Of a stretch of DNA of 10,169 bases, positions 1 to 5,627 are shown piece by piece. The DNA comes from Alkanophaga liquidiphilum (GTDB lineage Archaea; Halobacteriota; Syntropharchaeia; Alkanophagales; B39-G2): the NCBI GenBank assembly GCA_029259535.1, contig JAPHEF010000055.1:1-10169 (forward strand), written 5' to 3'. Within the stretch, counting starts at the first letter, position 1. Each line of letters starts with the position of its first letter. The position numbers and the translations under genes were made by a program. A model generated the notes under the pieces. That model was given only the letters and a program-made list of their open reading frames with translations, did no database searches and had not been told where the DNA came from.

Positions 1-37
1 GGCTTATGTTATGTGGACACGTCCGTTATGCGGTATG

Positions 38-50
38 GAAAGATTTATAA
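38..50 (+). promoter_or_regulatory. ppsA promoter (BRE/TATA)
   Basis: A purine-rich BRE-like stretch (GAAAGA) runs straight into TTTATAA, the archaeal TATA pattern. With the usual 25-27 nt from TATA centre to start site, transcription would begin near position 73, giving ppsA a leader of about 60 nt. The start site is inferred from spacing only. Confidence 0.6.
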
Positions 51-87
51 GCATGCTAGGAGGATTCTGACTTAGCCTACTGCAACA

Positions 88-126
88 GGCGAGCTTTTAG
101 CAGCGTCGCCAAGTCGCTAAGGGGGG
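88..126 (+). promoter_or_regulatory. ppsA leader: possible H-type pseudoknot plus ribosome binding site
   Basis: Two interleaved 5-bp pairings are visible: GGCGA (88-92) with TCGCC (106-110), and TTAGC (97-101) with GCTAA (116-120). Connecting loops are 4, 4 and 5 nt. This is the topology of an H-type pseudoknot and it ends directly before the G-rich ribosome binding stretch (GGGGGG, 121-126) serving the GTG start at 133. The pairings are seen in the sequence; a regulatory role is inference, since 5-bp matches can arise by chance. Confidence 0.3.
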
Positions 127-132
127 ACTGCG

Positions 133-2472
133 GTGAGGTATGTAGTGTGGTTTGAGGAACTTAGTAAGGAAGATGTAAGCCTCGTTGGCGGTAAAGCTGC
201 GAATCTCGGCGAGCTTACGTCAAAAACGGACGTGCCCGTGCCTCCCGGCTTTGCGATAACGGCGGAGGCTTACAAACGTTTCATCGACCACAACAAGTTG
301 GGTGAGAAAATAGCGACACTTCTGAAGAATCTCGACGTTAACGACACGGACGAGCTGAACAACGTTTCGAGTGAGATAAGAACGTTGATAGAAGGCGGAG
401 AATTCCCCTCGGATTTACAGGACGAAATAGTAAAGAATTACAGGACTTTGGGCGAGAAAATCGGCGTGGAGCGCCCCTACGTGGCAGTGCGCAGCAGTGC
501 AACCGCCGAGGACTTGCCGGGCGCCAGCTTTGCGGGGCAACAGGACACGTATCTTGATGTTCAAGGCGAGGAGAATCTGTTGAACGCTGTTAAAAAAGCA
601 TTTTCATCCCTATTCACACCAAGGGCCATCTTCTACCGGGAAGAGAAGGGTTTCGAGCACTTAAAAGTGTATTTGAGCTGCGTAGTCCAAAAAATGGTGA
701 ATGCGAAGGCGGCGGGCGTGATATTCACTATTGACCCGGTAACTGGTAACCCCGACGTCGTCGTCATTGAGGGCTCTTGGGGGTTCGGCGAGCTTGTTGT
801 TCAGGGCACGGTGACGCCCGACCGCTTCGTCGTCAGGAAGTTAGACCTCAGCATAATTGAAAAACAGATGGGGCGTAAGGAGAAGAAACTCGTGCGTGGC
901 GACGGCGACGGTCCTGTGGAGGTCGAGGTTGAGCCGGAGCTTGTCGAAAAGCCGTGCCTCGACGACGAACAGATAAAAACGCTTGCGAACTACGCAATTC
1001 GCATCGAAAAGCACTACGGCACGCCGCAGGATATAGAATGGGCGCTCGACGCCGACACCGACGAGCTTTATATCCTGCAGGCAAGACCTGAAACCGTTTG
1101 GAGCATCAAGGGCGTTGCTGAGGAGGGAGCTGCAGCATGTGGCGAAACCGCCGAAGCTGAAATCATACTGCGTGGTTTGCCGGCATCCCCCGGCTTCGCA
1201 TACGGTAAGGCTCACATCATCCAAGACGTCTCAGAGCTCAACAAGTTTAAAGAGGGCGAGATTTTAGTGACGAAGATGACGTCGCCGGATTGGGTGCCGG
1301 CGATGCGTAAAGCCCGTGCGATAATCACTGACGACGGCGGCATGACTTGCCACGCTGCAATCGTTTCGAGGGAGCTCGGCATCCCTGCAATCGTCGGCAG
1401 CAAGGAAGCCACAAAAGTGCTGAACACCGGCATGGAAATTACCGTGGACGCAACAAAAGGCGTCGTTTACAGAGGAGTGGTGCAAGGCATTAAAGCCGAG
1501 CAGGCGGCGGCTGCAGCGGCTGCGGCGACGCCGGTCGCTGGCTTACAACTCCCGGTAACGGGCACAAAGATTCTTTGCAACTTAGGCGTGCCTGAAAAGG
1601 CAGAGGAGGTCGCAAGGCTGCCGGTTGACGGCGTCGGGCTCATGCGCGTTGAGTTCATAATAGCGAGCTACGTCGGCGAGCACCCGCTCTTACTCATCGA
1701 GGAGGGACGTGAGCACGAATATATAGATGCGCTTGCGGACGGCATCGCAAAGGTCGCCTCCGCTTTCTACCCACGACCCGTGGTCATGCGTTTCAGCGAC
1801 TTCAAGACTAACGAGTATCGGGAGCTGAAAGGTGGCGAGAAATACGAGGCTGAGGAGGCGAATCCGATGTTGGGATGGCGGGGTGCCGCTCGCTACATAG
1901 ACGAGCGCTTCGAGCCGGCGTTCCGTCTTGAGCTAAAAGCTTTGAGGAAGGTTAGAGATGAGCTGGGGCTAAAGAACGTCTGGGTGATGGTGCCATTCTG
2001 CAGGACTGTCGGAGAAATGCGGCGGACGCTTGAGATAATGCAGGAGGAGGGGCTTCGCAGGGGGAAGGACTTCAAAGTTTGGCTGATGTGCGAAATACCA
2101 TCGAACGTAATTCTCGTAGACAAGTTCAGTGAGCTCGTCGATGGCTTCTCCATTGGGAGCAACGACCTCACGCAGCTCGTCCTCGGCGTCGACCGTGATT
2201 CTGAGACTCTTGCGCCGCTCTTCGATGAGCGGGATGAATCAGTGAGGCGTGCTATTGCTTATTTCATAAAGAAGGCGCACGAATACGGGAGAACTGTCAG
2301 CATCTGCGGGCAGGCGCCAAGCGTCTATCCGGATTTCTGCGAGTTCCTCGTGCGCTGTGGCATCGACTCCATAAGCGTGAACCCCGACGCCATCATCTCG
2401 ACGAGACTCAACGTCGCACAAATAGAGAAAAGAATCCAGCTCGAAAAAGCCTTAAAAGACTTAAAGAGTTAA
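133..2472 (+). CDS. ppsA: Phosphoenolpyruvate synthase (pyruvate, water dikinase)
   Basis: Converts pyruvate, ATP and water to phosphoenolpyruvate, AMP and phosphate (EC 2.7.9.2), the entry step of gluconeogenesis in the archaeal cytoplasm. The 779-aa length is normal for the family. The N-terminal ATP-grasp/pyruvate-binding domain covers roughly residues 15-330, with the AVRSSA..ED signature from 118. The swivelling phosphohistidine domain carries the catalytic His407 in GGMTCHAAI. The C-terminal TIM barrel binds pyruvate/PEP and includes IGSNDLTQ and the catalytic Cys725 in ICGQAPS. An alanine-rich linker (A458-A465) joins the swivel domain to the barrel. The GTG start gives the typical MRYVVWFEELSKEDV N-terminus and follows a G-rich ribosome binding site at 121-126. 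RNase Z follows after 17 bp. All key residues are present, so an intact enzyme is expected. Confidence 0.97.
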   Translation: MRYVVWFEELSKEDVSLVGGKAANLGELTSKTDVPVPPGFAITAEAYKRFIDHNKLGEKIATLLKNLDVNDTDELNNVSSEIRTLIEGGEFPSDLQDEIVKNYRTLGEKIGVERPYVAVRSSATAEDLPGASFAGQQDTYLDVQGEENLLNAVKKAFSSLFTPRAIFYREEKGFEHLKVYLSCVVQKMVNAKAAGVIFTIDPVTGNPDVVVIEGSWGFGELVVQGTVTPDRFVVRKLDLSIIEKQMGRKEKKLVRGDGDGPVEVEVEPELVEKPCLDDEQIKTLANYAIRIEKHYGTPQDIEWALDADTDELYILQARPETVWSIKGVAEEGAAACGETAEAEIILRGLPASPGFAYGKAHIIQDVSELNKFKEGEILVTKMTSPDWVPAMRKARAIITDDGGMTCHAAIVSRELGIPAIVGSKEATKVLNTGMEITVDATKGVVYRGVVQGIKAEQAAAAAAAATPVAGLQLPVTGTKILCNLGVPEKAEEVARLPVDGVGLMRVEFIIASYVGEHPLLLIEEGREHEYIDALADGIAKVASAFYPRPVVMRFSDFKTNEYRELKGGEKYEAEEANPMLGWRGAARYIDERFEPAFRLELKALRKVRDELGLKNVWVMVPFCRTVGEMRRTLEIMQEEGLRRGKDFKVWLMCEIPSNVILVDKFSELVDGFSIGSNDLTQLVLGVDRDSETLAPLFDERDESVRRAIAYFIKKAHEYGRTVSICGQAPSVYPDFCEFLVRCGIDSISVNPDAIISTRLNVAQIEKRIQLEKALKDLKS

Positions 2473-2489
2473 TTTTTTCCATAAAACCC

Positions 2490-3428
2490 ATGACCGTGCT
2501 CCGCATCACATTCTTAGGCACTGGAGGCGCCCTTCCTACGCCGGACCGGAACCCTTCGGCGCTCGTCGTGCGACGTGGCGGCGAGCTCTTGCTCCTCGAC
2601 TGCGGCGAGGGCGCCCAGCAGCAAATGATGCGGGCGAAGACTGGCATGAAAATCAGCGCCATCTTTTTAACGCACTTCCACGCCGACCACGTCCTCGGCA
2701 TCCCTGGACTCATACAAACACTTGCCTTTCAAGGGCGGAAGGCGCCTCTTGAAATATACGGACCGCCAAGGGTCGGAAGATTCCTTTATCATTTGCTTTC
2801 TCTCGTCTATCTCACCAAAGATTTTAAAATACGAGCGATTGGACTGAAGCCCGGCGATGTCGTCCGCCGAAACGGCTACGTGATAAGAGCCATAAGAACG
2901 GAGCACGGCGTCCCCAGCTTGGGTTATGTGCTTGAAGAGGACATGCGTCCCGGGAAGTTCAACAGGGAGAAAGCCATCTCTCTCGGAATAAAGCCAGGAC
3001 CGCTGTTCTCAAAATTACAGTCCGGGCAGAGCGTCGTGGTGAACGGTAGGGAAATAAAACCCAAAGAGGTGCTCGGACCGCCGAGACCCGGACGCAAAGT
3101 CGTTTACACTGGGGACACGAGACCTTGCGAGAGCGTCATCGAAGCCAGTAGAGGCGCTGACGTTCTGATACACGACGGGACGTTTTCGCACGCTCTCAAG
3201 GAGCTGGCGGCGGAATACAAGCATTCTACGGCAGTAGAAGCTGCCGAAGTCGCAAAAAAAGCGGGCGTGCGGATGCTCGTCCTCACGCACATAAGCCCTC
3301 GATATTCGGAAGACGCAAGCGTGTTGGTAGCGGAAGCGAAAGAGCTTTTTGAGAATGTCGTCGTCGCCGAGGAGCTTATGACATTGGACGTGCCGTTTCC
3401 GGAGAGGGGAGCGCCGCGTTTAGCTTAG
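2490..3428 (+). CDS. rnz: Ribonuclease Z (tRNA 3'-end processing endonuclease)
   Basis: Cuts the 3' trailer from precursor tRNAs so that CCA can be added or exposed. The protein is 312 aa, the usual short-form RNase Z length. It opens with the beta-lactamase-fold start ITFLGTGGALPTP. The metal-binding motif is T61-H62-F-H64-A-D66-H67, and further ligands fit H139 (EHGVPS), D209 (YTGDTRP) and H267 (LTHISPRY). The region about 150-195, with GIKPGPLF and a GPPRPGRK stretch, corresponds to the exosite arm and following loop that hold the tRNA. The ATG at 2490 gives the expected N-terminus. No clear Shine-Dalgarno precedes it, and an A/T-rich TATA-like stretch (CTTAAAGA, near 2461-2468) lies at leaderless distance, so it may be read from the ppsA transcript, from its own leaderless mRNA, or both. 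It is short of nothing that the family needs. Confidence 0.96.
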   Translation: MTVLRITFLGTGGALPTPDRNPSALVVRRGGELLLLDCGEGAQQQMMRAKTGMKISAIFLTHFHADHVLGIPGLIQTLAFQGRKAPLEIYGPPRVGRFLYHLLSLVYLTKDFKIRAIGLKPGDVVRRNGYVIRAIRTEHGVPSLGYVLEEDMRPGKFNREKAISLGIKPGPLFSKLQSGQSVVVNGREIKPKEVLGPPRPGRKVVYTGDTRPCESVIEASRGADVLIHDGTFSHALKELAAEYKHSTAVEAAEVAKKAGVRMLVLTHISPRYSEDASVLVAEAKELFENVVVAEELMTLDVPFPERGAPRLA

Positions 3429-3492
3429 TAAGAGCCGCAACGTGCCTCACGCACACCGAGCACATTAATGACTAAGCAAATCGTAATCCTCC

Positions 3493-3503
3493 GCATATAT
3501 AAA
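3493..3503 (+). promoter_or_regulatory. Promoter of the DUF3467 gene
   Basis: CATATATAAA is a strong archaeal TATA box. Its centre near 3498 predicts transcription start near 3524, about 22 nt before the chosen ATG at 3547. That leaves AGGTG (3537-3541) in the leader as a ribosome binding site. The 113 bp after rnz shows no other gene. Confidence 0.6.
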
Positions 3504-3546
3504 TTCGCAGGAAGGAAGTAAGCATGAGGTTCAACAAGGTGTGAAC

Positions 3547-3837
3547 ATGAAGGGGAGTAAGAAGGAGATAAAGATCGAGCTGCCGAGCAATTTGGAGCCC
3601 GTGTTTTCGAACATGATACAGATAACGCACAAGGACGACGAGTTCTGCCTAACGTTTGTCCACATAATGCCGAACGTGAGCGTCGGGAAGGTGAAAGCAG
3701 TGGTCTCGATAACACCGCAGCACGCAAAAAGGCTGCTGAAAGCCTTGAAGGAGAACATAGAAAAGTACGAAAAAATATATGGGGAAATAAAACTCGTAGA
3801 AGAGACTAAAAGGCATGAGGGCGTTGAGTTTATGTAA
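3547..3837 (+). CDS. DUF3467 family small protein
   Basis: A 96-aa soluble protein that fits the DUF3467 family (function unknown, found in bacteria and archaea). Family-like features are the N-terminal IKIELPSNLEPVFSNMIQI strand segment, the EFCLTFVHIMP strand at 32-42, SITPQHAKRLLKALKENI at 54-71 and the following KYEKIYGEI. The predicted fold is beta strands followed by an alpha helix. The ATG at 3547 is preferred because AGGTG sits 5 nt upstream; the in-frame GTG at 3541 overlaps that binding site and would add only two residues. A six-codon reading frame (ATG 3524 to TGA 3542-3544) precedes it and ends just before this start. The gene has its own promoter and converges on the TRAM gene. 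The family assignment is from memory of its conserved pattern; no biochemical role can be given. Confidence 0.85.
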   Translation: MKGSKKEIKIELPSNLEPVFSNMIQITHKDDEFCLTFVHIMPNVSVGKVKAVVSITPQHAKRLLKALKENIEKYEKIYGEIKLVEETKRHEGVEFM

Positions 3838-3855
3838 TACCTCTCATGCCTCTTT
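3811..3855. terminator. Inverted repeat between convergent genes, possible bidirectional terminator
   Basis: AGGCATGAG (3811-3819) and CTCATGCCT (3843-3851) are a perfect 9-bp inverted repeat with a 23-nt loop. The stem extends past a one-base bulge by AAA/TTT. It straddles the stop codon of the DUF3467 gene and lies 20 bp from the TRAM stop. A T/C-rich stretch follows on the plus strand. Position between two converging genes suggests termination of both, but the loop is long and the role is inferred. Confidence 0.4.
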
Positions 3856-3871
3856 CAGTTATACTTCCTTT

Positions 3872-4084
3872 CTATCTTAGGACTTCTCCGAATGCTACTT
3901 TCCTCGAAACCTTCGTTATTCTTATCTTCACACGATCCCCGACTTTCGTGTTCGGCACGAACACCACAAAGCCCTCGATTCTCGCAATACCGTCGCCTTC
4001 TCTCCCCAGGTTCTCTATTTTTACCTCGTAGGTCTCTCCTACGGACACCGGCACGTTTGACCCATATCTCATCCTTTCCATCAT
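3872..4084 (-). CDS. TRAM-domain RNA-binding protein
   Basis: A 70-aa protein made almost wholly of one TRAM domain (residues about 12-70), an OB-like beta barrel that binds RNA. The signature GREGDGIAR (27-35) is followed by GFVVFVPNT and KVGDRVKIRITKV (47-59). TRAM-only proteins are common in euryarchaea. A methanogen member is described as a cold-responsive RNA chaperone, filling the place of bacterial Csp proteins. The start at 4084 is supported by AAGGTAGAG about 8-12 nt upstream; a second ATG follows at once and another at codon 5, so the exact start is uncertain by a few residues. The gene lies 125 bp downstream of the peptidase gene on the same strand. A strong promoter inside the peptidase 3' end and a three-hairpin leader lie upstream, so it is probably transcribed independently. 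Confidence 0.9.
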   Translation of the reverse strand: MMERMRYGSNVPVSVGETYEVKIENLGREGDGIARIEGFVVFVPNTKVGDRVKIRITKVSRKVAFGEVLR

Positions 4085-4114
4085 ACTACTCTACCTTACG
4101 CTTCTTAGCGATGC

Positions 4115-4218
4115 AAAAGAGAAAAAGAGAAACTGCACCCTTTTCCTCCCTTGCACCTTATCCTCCACGGAAGTGGAGTTCTCATGCCCACCATGGGCAT
4201 AGACTCGCATTAAGCGAG
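4115..4218 (-). ncRNA. Putative structured RNA or TRAM 5' leader: three hairpins and a pyrimidine tract
   Basis: Read on the minus strand, three perfect hairpins follow each other. Stem 1 is CTCGC/GCGAG (4218-4214 with 4208-4204, 5-nt loop holding the peptidase stop codon). Stem 2 is ATGCCCA/TGGGCAT (4200-4194 with 4190-4184, 3-nt loop). Stem 3 is CTCCAC/GTGGAG (4178-4173 with 4168-4163, 4-nt loop). About 30 nt later comes a U/C-rich tract (4132-4115). The promoter at 4243-4250 predicts transcription start at about 4220, just before stem 1. It may be a stand-alone small RNA ending in the U-rich tract, a regulated 5' UTR of the TRAM gene, or an elaborate terminator for the peptidase gene. The hairpins are seen; the transcript is inferred. 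Confidence 0.4.
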
Positions 4219-5442
4219 CCTTACTGGTGTTTTCATCGAGCCTATATAAATAATTTCCCCAAGCGATAGTGCCTCAAGACCGTGTAACCCTGTTGCATTG
4301 ATATAGGCGTCCAGCAAGTCAGAGCACGGGGAGCTGAGGATGATGGTGCTTTCCTCAGATTTCCGCACCCATACGTATTTGGCCCCCACAGCCCACATGG
4401 CAACCTCTGAGGAGTTCAGCAGCGGCTCGCCGCCGACGCTTGCCAGCATGTCATTGTAAGCTGCGAAAAACTCGTCCCTGTCAGCGACAGAATCCCAAGT
4501 GATGTTCAGCACGAAGAAATACGTAGATGTGTTGGCATAGAAGTCGAAGGCATCGCCGCCCCACCCCGCCGCCGCCTGCTTTGCCGCTTCTTTGTCGATG
4601 TGCAGCTCAAGCATTGTCCTTATAAAAAATTCGCCGAGAACGTCCGAGCTTAGCTTCCAATCGTCGCCGAGCGGCAGTCTAACGTTCATCACACTCTTGC
4701 GGGGTTCTCGGCTGAAATACTTATCGGGGTGGATTATTTGCTCTGTCGTCGTGGGCGGGTCTAAAAGGGCGGCGTTCACGGCGTCCCAACCGCCTTCCGC
4801 ATATAAGCGGGAGACAAAAATCTTACCCTCGACGTAGGGGAACGCCATGAAGGCGTCCAGCGTCTTTTCGAGAAGGCTTTTTGCAGGCAAGCTTCTTCCG
4901 AGAGCGGCAGCCTCGATGCTCGGCTCCTTTCCCTCATAAAGGTCGGTAGCGACGCAGGCGTCGCCCTCGATGAGCGCCCGTGCTGCCATCAGCTCGTCGA
5001 AAGTGCGTCTCGAAAGCAGCCTTGTGAGGTTGAAGTGCTGGTCTTGGAGAACATGCACGTATTCGTGTGGCAGAATTTTTCGCAGCAAAAATGCCTTGCT
5101 CTCAGAAATGACGAAAACTTTGTCCCACGGGTTGTAGTAGGCGACGACGTGCTCCGCCTTATGCTCGATGCTTGCCTTCTCGACGCTCTCGTTCTCTCTT
5201 GCCATGAACAAAGCCCTCAACATCAACTCGACCTGCTCGTCAACTCCGCCGCCCACTTGCTCGCCGATTTCTTCAGGACTCACGAATTCGTGCGGAACGT
5301 CATGCAGAAGCTTTAAGCCCCTTACTTCCTCCACTCTGCGAATTATATCCGCTTCGTCCACTTTAACGCTCTGGTAAGCCAGAATTATCACAAGAGCAAA
5401 AACCGTGGCGAGGACGACAGCGATGATGTGCTTCTTGTTCAT
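4210..5442 (-). CDS. Membrane-anchored zincin-like metallopeptidase
   Basis: A 410-aa protein with a short positive N-terminus and one hydrophobic segment (about residues 5-23), then a hydrophilic body. It is probably tethered to the membrane with the rest outside the cell. H126-E-Y-V-H130 in LPHEYVHVLQDQHF is an HExxH zinc-peptidase motif, and E159 in ALIEGDA is a good third ligand about 29 residues later, the gluzincin arrangement. The C-terminal half (about 180-400) has no motif I recognise. Several Asn-X-Ser/Thr sites would suit N-glycosylation of an exported archaeal protein. A TATA-like ATATTTG (5473-5466 on the minus strand) lies 24-30 nt upstream of the ATG and no ribosome binding site is seen, pointing to a leaderless mRNA. 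Substrate is unknown. The gene is separated from the upstream TPR gene by 185 bp and its end contains the TRAM promoter. Confidence 0.75.
   Translation of the reverse strand: MNKKHIIAVVLATVFALVIILAYQSVKVDEADIIRRVEEVRGLKLLHDVPHEFVSPEEIGEQVGGGVDEQVELMLRALFMARENESVEKASIEHKAEHVVAYYNPWDKVFVISESKAFLLRKILPHEYVHVLQDQHFNLTRLLSRRTFDELMAARALIEGDACVATDLYEGKEPSIEAAALGRSLPAKSLLEKTLDAFMAFPYVEGKIFVSRLYAEGGWDAVNAALLDPPTTTEQIIHPDKYFSREPRKSVMNVRLPLGDDWKLSSDVLGEFFIRTMLELHIDKEAAKQAAAGWGGDAFDFYANTSTYFFVLNITWDSVADRDEFFAAYNDMLASVGGEPLLNSSEVAMWAVGAKYVWVRKSEESTIILSSPCSDLLDAYINATGLHGLEALSLGEIIYIGSMKTPVRLA
4241..4257 (-). promoter_or_regulatory. Promoter within the peptidase 3' end, driving the hairpin RNA/TRAM gene
   Basis: On the minus strand GAAATTA runs into TTTATATA (4250-4243), a near-ideal archaeal BRE plus TATA box. 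The spacing rule puts the start site at about 4220, where the peptidase gene stops and the first hairpin begins. Because the box also reads as TATATAAA on the plus strand, antisense transcription is possible, but the BRE side favours the minus strand. Confidence 0.55.
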
Positions 5443-5627
5443 AAGAGCGCATTACAAGCGCCCACAAATATCGTTTGCGAACTTAAACCCGCACGCAACT
5501 GCATCACGGCAGCGTCAAGCCCTTTGCAAACTCCACCTGCATGGGTTCCAGGAAAGGAGGGGACCTGATATATTTTACTGAACCAAGTATGTCCATGATG
5601 TAAGTATGTCCATGATGTCCTTCACAG
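5443..5627. other. Intergenic region between TPR and peptidase genes
   Basis: This 185-bp gap separates two minus-strand genes. It holds a perfect tandem repeat at its TPR-gene end, a TATA-like AAAATATATC on the minus strand near 5568-5577, and the closer TATA-like element at 5466-5473 that fits a leaderless peptidase mRNA. No convincing gene is seen on either strand. Confidence 0.6.
5585..5618. repeat. Perfect 17-bp tandem direct repeat, two copies
   Basis: AAGTATGTCCATGATGT occurs twice with no spacer (5585-5601 and 5602-5618), ending 9 bp before the stop codon of the TPR gene on the opposite strand. It could be a regulator-binding repeat, or a recent slippage duplication. There is no third copy in the window. 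Confidence 0.85.

Noticed and set aside
58..63. Perfect Shine-Dalgarno AGGAGG
   Set aside because: No start codon follows at a usable distance, and it lies before the predicted transcription start.
98..121. tRNA D-arm-like sequence GCCAAGTCGCTAAGG
   Set aside because: There is no acceptor or T arm around it, and the ppsA start follows at once.
1495..1530. Alanine-rich run in ppsA as a possible frameshift or insertion
   Set aside because: It lies exactly between the swivel and barrel domains, the frame continues, and such mobile linkers are tolerated there.
5541..5603. 20-codon plus-strand reading frame in the TPR-peptidase gap
   Set aside because: It has no ribosome binding site or recognisable sequence, and its end is made of the tandem repeat.
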